Origin: Favolaschia claudopus
Lineage: Eukaryota > Basidiomycota > Agaricomycetes > Agaricales > Mycenaceae
NCBI GenBank assembly: GCA_037176885.1
Contig: JAWWNJ010000127.1
Coordinates: forward strand, 186,001-250,000
DNA length: 64,000 nt
Direction of reading: 5' to 3'
Made by a program: the position numbers and the translations under genes. The notes under the pieces are model-generated. The model saw only the letters and a list, made by a program, of their open reading frames with translations. It was not told the origin of the DNA and did no database searches. Positions 43,407-53,323 of this stretch are shown here, piece by piece; within the stretch, counting starts at the first letter, position 1; every line of letters begins with the position of its first letter.

Positions 43407-46400
43407 GTGAATCCCCTGCGCTATCCGCAGCGGTTCAACTTTCGACTCCACCTGTCAACCTGCCGCTCCCTTCGGTATTGACTGGTGTTCGCAAAGACTC
43501 TGCAATGCAGCAGGCGCTGCCGGCTCGTCGTCCTGCTCCAGTTCCTTCCCCTGCTGTTGGTGCACCGCCTCCACGACTTATCCTCCATCGTCTCGACGTT
43601 CCGTCCGCGTCTCCGTTCGCTGCGGGTCCAATACCAGCAAACTCGGCTGTTCTTCCCGTTGCACTCCCGCATCACCACTTGACTCCGTGTCGCGCGCGCG
43701 TTGAGAAGTCTCCGCCTCGTTATCGCCTGTCGGGTCATGGTCATCGCATCATTTCACCGCCGCCGCTTAGCCGCTGTGGTTCTGTCGAGATACGTCCCAC
43801 CTCGCCGTCCCTTCGGAAGACTGGGAAAGATCCTCCGTGGCGCGTTGACGCAGATCCATCGAATGCAGCACGCTCTCGAGGCGGGTATGGTGTGTTTCGA
43901 GCATCAGCATCGGCACGTTCAACCACGCCTCCGCCGACTTGCTGACTCTGAACGTCATTCCCTTGCTCCCAATAATATCATCGCCGGCGCGTACAACTCT
44001 TTTTTGACAACATTGACGTGTGTCTTCATCTTCTACTTGTATCCTTGCACTCCCCTTTCTCTCTTTCTTCTACGCATCTTTGTAGATTGCACCCCTGGGT
44101 TCAATCTAGTGGGGAGAGTGTTAGGAGTGCTACCCACCCCCTCGAAGACCTAGTTACCTATCTTATCTCGGACGTTGCCGAGGTATAAATACTGTCATTA
44201 TATTTGCTATTCTTTACTTCATTCTTTACTTCTTACCACTATCGTGCAGTACTTCTTCAATACACATTGTTCGAAGTCGCTGCGCTGGTAAGTTAGGATC
44301 GGAGTCTTAACAGTCGTCCTGAAGCCCCGAGAATCTGCCGCCACTCCACCCCCCCTTCGTGGCGTCAACCTTCTCATCGACGAGGTCGCGCTTGAAGAGC
44401 GTGCGTGTCACTTTCGTCATAATAACAGCGTTGGCGGTCTGTGTTGGCGACACTCCTCGAAGGTTGATCTGCAGCTCAAGACATACGACGACGCTCTGAA
44501 GATTGCGGAAAAGATCAAGTCCGGCGAAGTCCACCTCGGAAAGGAGATGACAGTCGTCTCCGTCTCGTGCTTTGGGGAGTCAGGGACGTATCCCATCTTG
44601 GCCCTCCCTACGTGCAAGTCCGTTGGTCCCTCCGAATCAAGCATTATCTACGAGACTGTGACAGAGGCTTGGGTCGAGCACGCAGCGGCAAAGGTCGGGA
44701 TGCCATGGTCATGGTCAACGGACGGCGAAGCTTCTCGTCGCAGGGCAGGGTACGACAATTTCGTGCGCTACAAGCTGGGCCCAACCTCCCCGCTCTACGG
44801 TACTCTGGCTGGCATGGCAGGCCTCAACATCTTCACCGGTCTTCATAGCATCACCCTTGACTTTGATTACAAACATGTCTTCAAGCGTACGCAGATCTCG
44901 CTTGAACCCATTCACAATCTGAAACTCCACAGGGCTCTACACTCTCATTCGCTCTGCAGCCGGGATGGCTTTGTGCAATGGACGCATTATCAATCCCGCC
45001 GTACTCACTCAATTCCTTGCCCGTCTACCTGATATGTCTGAAGACTCCGTGCGCAACATTTTGTTTCCAGACGATCCTCAAGACGTACCTCGTGCGGTAG
45101 AGTTGATGGAAGCCGTCATTGATTTCCTCGCATTTGACTTTGGCCAAGTGGATGCAGACACCGCAGCGGACCTCGACTCCATCCGACTACTCGCTCTCAT
45201 CTTGAAGTCGATCCTTGCTCCCTTCGTATCCCCCGATATGTCGCTCACGGAACAGATGACACACCTGTCGACGTACGCCCACCTTACCTACACTCTTTTT
45301 CGTTTGAATCGCCTCACGTTCATGTCCAACCAACTCTATGGTGATTCCCAATCCATGGTCAAGAACGCCTTCTTTTGCCTGGCTAAACAACAGAAGTTGG
45401 ACCCCAGGCTCCCGTTCTACCTCTTCCAAGTCGGAGACGATCCACTAGAACGACTTTTTGGTAAACTGCGCATGCTCGGCGCTCACAACTCGGCGATGAG
45501 CTATGCACAAGCAATTGAACGACTGGGACATGCGTGCGATCTACAGGCGGTATTTCTGCGACAACCCGATATGGATCAAGGCCAACGGCGCATTAGCATG
45601 ACGCGTTCTGAGGGCGTTGATCACCTCAACATAGTGTCGTGGACGGGGCATGCTATCGCTGGCGACTGCCACATCCCCTCGGTCTGGGAGGAAGGGCGGA
45701 AGGTGGCCAAACAGATTCTTGCTAAATTGCGCTTTCCTCAAGAGTCCTACGACTACGCGATGATCTTTGCGAATCCCGAAATTGATATGCTCCGTCCTTT
45801 CGGCGATGGCAAGTATCCCGGCGTGGAATCCGATATCGATCGGTCCATTGTCCTATCTACACCCACCTCCACGGCTACGTCCGCGACACCTCCCTCTTCA
45901 AGTCTACCCTTTTCGTCTACCCCATCACCAGCGACATCTTCATCTCCCTCGACACTGACTCCCTTTGCGACAACAGCTCTTGTGTCACCTTCGACCTCCT
46001 CATCCCATTCTGCATCTATCTCGACTATCACCGCCGCTTCTGATGCACCGTCTGAAACTGCAGCCACTCCAGATCCCGACGACGACATGGAGGATCAGAG
46101 TGAAGGAATCACATTCGAGGAAACTCTGGACGATGTTCCTGAGTTAGTCCTCCCTTCCGGCCGTGGCATCGATCCCAACGACTACATCAGTGTCGAAGTG
46201 AAATGGGTCCATAAGCAACGGATTTGCCGCGTCGTTTTCAATGCAGATTTCGAGCCTAAATCAACGGAACGACTGAAGCGCGTCCGCGGCCACACTAAGG
46301 TCAATTCCAAGAAACGTGATGATGTCAATCCTGAAGCTCTTCTCGGCGATAATACCTTCATTGTCGGTGACCCATTTTTCATCCTCCTCCGCACGGACCA

Positions 46401-47134
46401 GATTCTCTCTCTGGCTGTCGTTCGTTCCACTGCTATCCACGAAGACGGCGTCTCTCGCGGCAGCATTCTGGCGCCCACCATTCGGAATCCTCAGGCAAAA
46501 GTCAAACTCAGTGGACAGATTCTGAGCTTGACGATGGTTCCTACGCTTGACGACAATCTTCCGGAGTCTGACAGTGCTCTAGTACAGCCCAGATCGGCCT
46601 TCGCTCTCAATTCCCCTTCCCCGGGCCCCACATGCGAAGAGAAATCACCCTGGTCGTGGATTTGGAATGGTCGATTCTTGAAGGTCGATTCTGCTATCGC
46701 GGGGACCAAGCAGACAACTGAGAAGGTGGTGATTATCTCAGTTCCCGGGGCACTGACCGAGCTTGTCAATCATCGTCCGGTGGACGCAGTACCACGGCTG
46801 GGACAGCGCGCATACGAGATCAACTCGGAGGGTCGTTCTTGGGAGTTGGATGACGGCCCAATGGGCGCCGTCTGCGAGCTGCTCTGGGATGTTGTCGTAA
46901 AGGAGAAGATTGCGCTTACTTCCATTGCCAGCGTCAAGAAGTCGGCTGATTTTCCATATGCTTTTGATAATGGTTTGCGCATTTAGTTACCTGCATACAT
47001 TTCAATCTAACTGCTCTGTTAGGCAATCCTGCGCTCGTCTGTCGAGACGGTACTCAGCAGCTCGTGCAACAGCACGACAGCAAGGTTCAACGCGTATGCG
47101 GTATGAACGAAAATCGAAAACGAAAACGCGGCTA

Positions 47135-48182
47135 AGGTAGGCGTCAGTCACTTACAACAAGCGGTCACATGACCAAAGTGTGACAGCCATTAAGCTCTGG
47201 CCACAAAACATCAGGGTAAAAAGTGGGACCTAGAAATGGTGTATTTGAGCAAATGCAAGACATCCCTGGTCTCAGAATTCAAAAATACTATCTTGTGATG
47301 GAGCAGTAGACCATTCTTCCAACCCATTTTTTTTTGAATGCAGAAATGAGTTTTTCAGCGATTGGAGCCATTTTGGTTTGGGACGAGAGCGAAATTTGCC
47401 GCTTATGTAATGCTCCCACGCACCATATAGGGTAGGATCCCATCAATTACCGGCAAGCCGCCAGCACAACAGCATACACACTATACCGTGGACATTGGCT
47501 GCAGTGCGCAACATCTTGGGGCATCATACAACGGTGACTATGGTGCGCTCGGCCTAAACACCACCAAACAGGAACAAAATTTATTGCGCCTGATCGGAAC
47601 CTTCCCATGACTGATCCTCTGGTCAAAACACTCCGATTAGATAGTGAACTAATCCCTCTAAAGGAATTTACTGTCCCCTCAAAATTCACAATAAATACTT
47701 TTTTCTCCAGGCGGATTTGAGACATCAGTGATGCGATCAATCCATCAGTCATGTGAGCTTACGGAATAGGCCCGATTTAGGTTCGGACTCTGGCTTCATA
47801 TGCTCTCAGAGAGGTTTATGAGCCACATACTACACTAATTATAGCTGGGGAGTATGTTCTGAGTCTGCCTCAACCTCATTCTGCAACAGAAAATGCAATT
47901 TAAATTCGAAATTTTTCCGTCGGTCGATTTGAGACATCAGTGATGGCATCAATGATGGGACCTATTTGGTGGTGTTTAGGCCGAGCGCACCATAGGGAAA
48001 TCTCAGAAAACATATTCCTATCTCCAGTTATGATTACATAATGACCCAATTTTTTTCGACCTCAGAATCGTTGAAATTGAGCTAAATCCAGCAGGTTTTG
48101 TTTTCGTGTCGAAATTTTTGCCACGTTACGCGTGACGTGACACGTCATGTGACCGCTCGTTGTAAGTGACTGACGCCTACCT
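47135..48182. mobile_element. 1,048-bp MITE AGGTAGGCGTCAGTCAC, copy 2
   Basis: Inverted relative to copy 1 and of identical length; TA flanks (47133-47134, 48183-48184). Confidence 0.95.
47541..47992. mobile_element. Nested 452-bp MITE, copy 2
   Basis: TGGTGCGCTCGGCCTAAACA ends with TA flanks (47539-47540, 47993-47994), inside MITE copy 2. Confidence 0.92.
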
Positions 48183-48312
48183 TAGCTGATATTGATCAGG
48201 CGGCCTTCCAGGCCATCAAGTCCATCAATTGCGAGGATTCAGAAACGAAAATGACCGGTTTCAACACGGCAAAGAAGCCGAAAGGACTGGATTGATGTCA
48301 CAGTCACAATGT

Positions 48313-49100
48313 ACGTGGTCTATCGTGCTTGCCGAACGTGTCCGAGTGGCTGTACCAGGTCACGCACACGGCGTGCTTTAGCACTCTAAATTATCAATTG
48401 ATTTAAGAGTGAAGATCACTCAGTGCAAGACTCAGTGCGCTCTGCACTTCAGAATCATAAAATAGAAATTTTTTACGACACCCATTCGTGGCAAACATGA
48501 TATAGACGAACACTAAAGGCAAACAGGAAACAAGAATGGACTACATAAAGTAAACAAATATGTATTATTATTTTATATTTTGGTTAATTTGTGTTGGCTG
48601 CCGGCAGTAGCTAAGTTGCACGAGCATATCAATTTGCGGGGAAAAACGGCAATTTCGGGTACTTTTGGTAGCTGCGAGTACAAAAGCGGAGCATCGGAAC
48701 CAACATACAGCCGTTTTGGAAACAATATACGGGTTTTGAGTGGTGCTCGTGCTTACGTTTCGATCGAGCAAGCATGTACGTGACCGTGACCCTTGGCGTG
48801 ATGACATCATAGAGCCGACCTTGACTTGTTCCGTGCCGACTGTTTCATTTTCGTTTCTGAACCTGCTGCCGACGGGCACCGCCGGCCATCTATACGCTAT
48901 TCTATATACATATAGTCGTTTTCGTTTTCGTTTCTAGTATATACTCACGCGTATGCCATCTCTGCGGTCACCGACCGAAGGGACCAAACGAATGGCGCGC
49001 TCACATCTCAACCCATGTCCTTCGATCCATACGCCGTGTCTCCGAAACGCTTCATATCCCGGTACGTACAGCAAATGGAAAGTGTCGATATATTCTGATA
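48313..49100. other. No gene; lone MITE right end
   Basis: GGTACTTTTGGTAGCTGCGAG-TA at 48659-48681 is a right end of the 21990-22515 family. Other sequence unrecognised. Confidence 0.4.
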
Positions 49101-49109
49101 ACGTCCCTT

Positions 49110-49637
49110 TAGGTTGGAGAGAGCCTTCCTTGCGGCCTGTGCGCTTCGTCAGGCAAGCCGGAGTGTGAAGTGGCGTTACTCACCAAAGGGTCAACAACCC
49201 ATGTGGAAACCAACTGCGCCATGGTGGTGAACATAACATACAAGTCCGCCGAGCACGGTTCCAAGGCGACACCTTGCCGCAACGTCCCCGTCGTTTGCAA
49301 GCTATGTTATCCTGACGAACCTCGACCAGGTGCATCCCAGCGCGCGCAATGGCGCTACAATATGCCGGAACACCTGTCGACTGCTCACCCAGAATACGCG
49401 TCGCCCCTCAATCCCGGCGGAGCTCGACTCCCGCACGAGGTCTGGGAAAGCATGAAAGTCGAAGAGGCGGAGGAATTGGCGCTGGGGATACCTAAGGTGT
49501 CGATACCGGCAGTTTTCGCGGAGATTGCTGCTCCCAATGAAGGGGTGGACCGATCCAACGTCGTTGGTAGGAAACGAGCGAAGAAGAACAACGTGGCGAC
49601 AGGTCCGCGTAAAACCAGTAAAACGGTAGTTTCTTGA
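49110..49637 (+). pseudogene. Cys-rich/C2H2-like C-terminal domain fragment, second copy
   Basis: The frame reads PCGLCASSGKPECEVALLTK, then ETNCAMVVNITYKSAEHGSK, PCRNVPVVCKLC, WRYNMPEHLSTAHPEY and a Glu/Ala-rich then basic tail (RKRAKKNNVATGPRKTSK) to a TGA at 49635. Cys pairs and the W-x-YNM-x2-H-x4-H signature match the fragment at 18186-18734. The preceding TTTAG at 49110 could be a 3' splice site, so this may be a last exon. No upstream exons recognised. Confidence 0.55.
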
Positions 49638-50172
49638 CGACTGTTCTTGGTGTGCCGGTGCCTCTTGTTGTCATGTAGAGTAGATTGTTGGAAATCATTG
49701 GTCCGTGCTCGGTTCAACAAAACTGCATCGGGGGTGACACAGAAGCATAAACGAAGGAAACGACAGCAGCTATGCGGTAGTTATTGCATAAAAAAAACTG
49801 ACATCGGAGGTCGGTCCGGTCACCCACCGTTGAGCCCATATATCGATTCTTGGAGCCTGTAGCGGTCTGAACAAATGAAAAGGATGTTTTTGTGACATTT
49901 TGTGACCCTGCCAAACGCCTGCCAAAAACGAGTTCACTTCCTGTCCCCACCTCGGAAGGTTCATCCTCCCCGCCGCACTCACTCATAAATTACCATGCTT
50001 GACAAGGTCTCTCCAACCTCATAATCAGCTAAGCTCAGCACAGCGGATGCAACCCATTGATGCCCGTTTTCTCCCGAAGCACAGCTTTTCAAAGGCTCCC
50101 AAACATTGATGCCATCGACACTCGAACTTCCAACCAACTTCCAACGAACTTCACCACCCAAAACCATCGCAT
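49638..50172. other. No gene; left flank of the Ngaro-like element
   Basis: The last 18 bases (CCACCCAAAACCATCGCA plus T) recur, inverted, at 62353-62371, where they adjoin the sequence that here lies beyond the retroelement. Confidence 0.6.
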
Positions 50173-50292
50173 AGTGAGTGTATACACTCGGAGGAATGCA
50201 CGTGGGAGTCATCACTGTGACTCATCGCGTCTTTTTCCTCGACCACCACCACCGGGCGCGTTCCTTCGCCCGTGCTCTCATTTTTTAGTTCT
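50173..50292 (+). repeat. Ngaro-like A1 repeat (120 bp)
   Basis: Starts AGTGAGTGTATACACTCGGA, identical to A2 (54283-54402). Includes the palindrome GAGTGTATACACTC. Probably also the promoter region for the ORFs that follow. Confidence 0.93.
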
Positions 50293-50305
50293 TTTCTCTT
50301 CCCCA

Positions 50306-51217
50306 ATGGCCAACGACGACCCCTCGCCCTTCAGTGAGGCTCAGCTGGCCGCACTTACGGCCATTGTGACCCGGGCCATTGCCGACAACTCCGCCAACCC
50401 TTCGGGCGGCTCCGCCGCGTCATCCTCGTCGAATGCAGCGAACGGCAGCGGAAATGTTACGGTCCCCACTACCAATGCCGCCGGTGAGCTTGACAATTTC
50501 GCTTCCGCCTCCTTTCGGTCCCCCACGATGTGGTACCGCCGCGTCAAGCTGGCGCACATCGACGCCATTGTGAATGGCACCTTCGAAGCCGACGACCTCC
50601 CCAAGCTCTCCTCCATCGCCGCCGCTGCCCCCGCTGCCCCCGTGCCCATCCTCTTCCACCCGACTTCTGGTGTTGCCGCCCCGGAACAACCAGAGGAACC
50701 CCTCGATGCGGGTCTTCCCCGTGCATGGGTCAAGGCATTCCCCTCCTTGCCCCCGCTCCTTGACGCCTGGTCGACTTACACCGGCATCCGCTCCCTCATT
50801 GACACCACCAATGGTGGTGTTGCTGCCGCCCTTTCCATCTACACCAGCCAGCTCATGGATTTCACCACACAGTACGAGTGGTCCGCAGTCTTGCGTTACC
50901 ACTACGAATTTATTCGTGTGCGCATGGCGGAGAATTTTCTCCCCACGCGCTGGGTGACGCCCGATCAGGGCCTCGTCTCCACCAGGTTGGTTCGCTACCC
51001 ACTGCCCCCGCCCTTCTCCTCCAAGCGCAAACGCGACCTCGCTGAGCGCCTTTCCAAGCCCAGCGCCCCTGCATCCCGTCCGAAGGTTGATGAGACTTGC
51101 TACAAGTTTCAGGATCCCGCTGGTTGTCGCATGGGCGACAAGTGCTCTCGCCGCCACGTCTGCATTGCGTGTCAGGGCGCCCACCCCGCACATGCTTGCC
51201 CTCAGAAGCGGAAGTAG
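50306..51217 (+). CDS. Ngaro-like ORF1 (Gag-like) with CCCH/zinc-knuckle end
   Basis: 303 residues from the first ATG after A1 (MANDDPSPFSEAQLAALTAI). The open frame extends upstream to 50057, outside the element, so this ATG is preferred. N-terminus Ala/Ser-rich; a central helical region (RAWVKAFPSLPPLLDAWSTY, MDFTTQYEWSAVLRYHYEFI) resembles gag-like ORF1 of DIRS-order elements; a KRKRDLAERL basic patch; then CYKFQDPAGCRMGDKCSRRH (a CCCH finger of form CX8CX5CX3H) and CIACQGAHPAHACP (knuckle-like). Likely binds element RNA. A 138-bp gap separates it from the RT ORF. Confidence 0.85.
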   Translation: MANDDPSPFSEAQLAALTAIVTRAIADNSANPSGGSAASSSSNAANGSGNVTVPTTNAAGELDNFASASFRSPTMWYRRVKLAHIDAIVNGTFEADDLPKLSSIAAAAPAAPVPILFHPTSGVAAPEQPEEPLDAGLPRAWVKAFPSLPPLLDAWSTYTGIRSLIDTTNGGVAAALSIYTSQLMDFTTQYEWSAVLRYHYEFIRVRMAENFLPTRWVTPDQGLVSTRLVRYPLPPPFSSKRKRDLAERLSKPSAPASRPKVDETCYKFQDPAGCRMGDKCSRRHVCIACQGAHPAHACPQKRK

Positions 51218-51355
51218 GATGTTTGGGGCACGCCGACCGAGTCCGGCCGCTGCCCCACTCCGACCAACCCTTCGGTTCTTCTTCGTCCACTGGCTCCTTG
51301 CACCCCACCCTCTCTATCACCCCTTCTGCATACTGCTCATCTCTCTGCCCATCTA

Positions 51356-53323
51356 ATGCCTCCTCCCCCTTCCCGTCCTAATACACACATCACATTCCCA
51401 GTTGCCCCTACCTCCGGTCCGCATGTTACTAGCTCCCTTAATCCCGCTATGCTATCTTTCTTACTTCAGGATTATCCTGATCCCTCCTTCGTACAACACC
51501 TACATAATATCTGTACCTATGGTGCGTCAATTGGATACACCGGCCCCCGAGTGGGCCGTGCCTTCTCACGGAATCTGCCTGCCAGACCGTCCGAGCACGC
51601 TGTAACCGCTGCAGATATTCTGGCAAACTTTTCTCTGGGTGAGCTTCGCCGTGTCGACTCCCTCCCCATTCATGAGCAGCGCCGGGTCGTTTACTCACCT
51701 GTGGGCACTGTCCCCAAAGCAGACGGCGGGTGGCGCACTGTCCACCACCTCTCTTATCCTCGAGGCTCGTCTATCAACGATAGCATCTCCTCTGACGCAG
51801 TAACACTCTCCTACACCTCGCTTGACACCTTCTTTGACCGCCTCCGCCGACTTGGTCCTGGCGCTCTCCTCTGGAAGATCGACCTGCGGCGTGCATTTCG
51901 CCACATCGTAGTATGCCCAGACGACTCTCTGCTGTATGGCTTCTACTTCGACGGTGTCGGTTACATTGACGTTCGCCTACCATTTGGATCGCGCTCATCA
52001 CCCTTCACTTTCAACTTGTTTGCGGAGGCCCTGCACTGGATCTCGGAGCGTATGGGTGCACCCCTTGACCACTTCCTCGACGACTTCTTTGGTGCTCGCG
52101 CAGCAGGCGAGTATGACCTTGCAGAGCACGACCGTGCAATCTTCCGCGCAATCTGTGACGCGACTGGTTTCTCTGCCCATCCAGTTGGGAAGGCAGGGAA
52201 GGACATTCCTCCATCTACCCGCGGTGTGATCCTGGGGATTGAGATCGACACTGTTGCCTTCACAGTGGCTCTCCCTGCCGAGAAGCTGCAGCGCACCATG
52301 GCTACTCTCAAGTCCCTTCTATCCGGGGTGTCGGCTACCCTCTTGGACCTCCAGTCCATTGCAGGCCTTCTGCAGTTTGCAACAAAGGTCCTGCCTGCGG
52401 GGCGCGCTTTCATCCGTCGTGTGTACGATGCGCTGTCCCTTTTCCCATCCTTTGGCCGGCGTCGCATCCCGAGAGGTGCACGCCGTGATTTGGAATGGTG
52501 GGCTCGTCTTCTTCCGACTTGGAACGGTATCCAGTCCCTACATCCTCACCGCCCGGGCGTGGTTATCTTTACTGACGCCAGTGGGTCTTCCTCGAAAGGA
52601 ATTGGCGGTCATCTTGGGCCCCGGGAGGCACCTATCGATTTTTTTGCGATGCGAGTACCCAGGCGGCACCGGGGAAAGTCTATCCTTTTCAAGGAGCTGT
52701 GGGCCGTGCTCCACGCTCTTCGTATTTGGGCATCTCCAGCCTGGGCCGGGTCCCGGGTCTTACTTCGGGTTGACAACACCGGCGGCGTAGCTGGTTTGAA
52801 TGGAGGTTCTATTCGGGAGGTGCCTGCACAGGCCCTTTTGAGGGAGATCTTCCTTCTTGCGCTATCTTTCGGCTTTTCCATCTCCTGCGTGTGGGTTTCC
52901 TCTGAACAGAACTACCTTGCTGACGCACTCTCTCGTTTTGACATGCCACGTCTTCGCCCATTGTTACCTCAATTCTTCGCCTCACAGCACACTCCCTTCC
53001 CCCACCTCCCGCCGGATGGCCTGAACGGGTCGATCAACCACCGCTCGTCGCCTACTTCCTCTGGCACGGCCTCGCTGCCTCCACCCGCGGCGTCAACCAG
53101 ACGGCTTGCAACTCCTTCGAGTCCTTCTGCATGCGGAAATACGGTGCTGCCGGTGCCTCTCCATACCCAGCCTCAGAAGCACACCTTCTCGAATGGGCGG
53201 CATCCCTCCCCCCGGGCTGCAGCGCGAAAACAATCAAGCGCTACATTGGTGCCCTCAAGTCCTTCCACACTGACCTCGGATACGAATCCCGCCCCTTTGA
53301 ATCACGCGTTCTGGAGCGTGTGA
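51356..53323 (+). CDS. Ngaro-like reverse transcriptase - RNase H
   Basis: 655 residues. RT: SPVGTVPKADGGWRTVHHLS (about residue 120), motif A LLWKIDLRRAFRHI (Asp about 178), PFGSRSSPFTFN, motif C HFLDDFFG (about 241). RNase H: FTDASGSSSKGIGG (about 406), FKELWAVLHALRIW (Glu), LLRVDNTGGVAGLN (Asp) and NYLADALSRF (Asp, about 523), so the catalytic set D-E-D-D is present. No integrase follows; instead the 3' end overlaps the recombinase ORF in another frame. Start is the ATG nearest the conserved region; an upstream in-frame start is not evident. Confidence 0.93.
   Translation: MPPPPSRPNTHITFPVAPTSGPHVTSSLNPAMLSFLLQDYPDPSFVQHLHNICTYGASIGYTGPRVGRAFSRNLPARPSEHAVTAADILANFSLGELRRVDSLPIHEQRRVVYSPVGTVPKADGGWRTVHHLSYPRGSSINDSISSDAVTLSYTSLDTFFDRLRRLGPGALLWKIDLRRAFRHIVVCPDDSLLYGFYFDGVGYIDVRLPFGSRSSPFTFNLFAEALHWISERMGAPLDHFLDDFFGARAAGEYDLAEHDRAIFRAICDATGFSAHPVGKAGKDIPPSTRGVILGIEIDTVAFTVALPAEKLQRTMATLKSLLSGVSATLLDLQSIAGLLQFATKVLPAGRAFIRRVYDALSLFPSFGRRRIPRGARRDLEWWARLLPTWNGIQSLHPHRPGVVIFTDASGSSSKGIGGHLGPREAPIDFFAMRVPRRHRGKSILFKELWAVLHALRIWASPAWAGSRVLLRVDNTGGVAGLNGGSIREVPAQALLREIFLLALSFGFSISCVWVSSEQNYLADALSRFDMPRLRPLLPQFFASQHTPFPHLPPDGLNGSINHRSSPTSSGTASLPPPAASTRRLATPSSPSACGNTVLPVPLHTQPQKHTFSNGRHPSPRAAARKQSSATLVPSSPSTLTSDTNPAPLNHAFWSV

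Larger units (their letters stand above)
41326..44312 (+). mobile_element. Non-autonomous LTR retrotransposon, 2,987 bp
   Basis: LTRs TGTTAGGAGTGCTACCC ... GGAGTCTTAACA: 5' LTR 41326-41996 (194 bp after removing a 477-bp MITE insertion with its duplication), 3' LTR 44119-44312 (194 bp), nearly identical. Target duplication GTCGT at 41321-41325 and 44313-44317. Polypurine tract TAGTGGGGAGAG precedes the 3' LTR. The interior has no protease, integrase or RT. Inserted into the transposase-like gene between NIREV and VLKPRES. Confidence 0.95.
38745..46986 (+). pseudogene. Large transposase-like gene (P-element/THAP9-like motif order), interrupted
   Basis: Start ATG at 38745 (MALFSFLGSNFF). Exon 1 ends 39442 with a 49-bp intron; it encodes a zinc-finger-like CTVCKKWIKT ... 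HFSVLEGHTQSRTC (CX2C...H...H, BED/THAP-like). Further introns: 40885-40937 and 44887-44932, both GT-AG. Downstream come GCCPQCTKIPAEV-QKLADLAL, LGGRKLLYAVNHGLGLPSLR, then candidate catalytic acids in NLLIDEVALEERA, ITLDFDYKHVFKR and DPLERLFGKLRMLGAHNSAM. D-E-x, D-F-D and an E in L-E-R-x-F followed by GxHN recall the P-element/THAP9 DDE order. A Ser/Thr-rich linker (about 45845-46080) precedes the C-terminal domain; stop at 46984-46986. The gene is broken by insertions at 39780-40760 and 41326-44312; a frame change near 39700 is also needed. It may be a transposon gene or a domesticated host gene. Confidence 0.6.
46987..48312. repeat. Dispersed repeat F, copy split by MITE (47097-48312)
   Basis: 47097-47134 and 48183-48312 match 21776-21938. 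The first 110 bp of this entry are the 3' flank of the transposase-like gene. A CGTTTTCGTTTTCGTTTC sequence at 48918-48935 is the inverse of the repeat's start, so F may extend to about 48936 as a larger TIR element. Confidence 0.75.

Noticed and set aside
36274..47752. Identical 101-codon open frames (36274-36579 plus strand; 47447-47752 minus strand)
   Set aside because: They lie in the two copies of the 1,048-bp MITE; identity reflects copying. The frame spans the nested MITE boundary and has no protein-like features.
48330..48410. tRNA-Leu/Ser-like CCGAACGTGTCCGAGTGGC
   Set aside because: Only an A-box-like match; no B box and no cloverleaf.
50420..51193. 257-codon minus-strand frame
   Set aside because: Shadow of the Gag-like ORF; Gly/Val-rich composition comes from GC-rich codons of the real gene.
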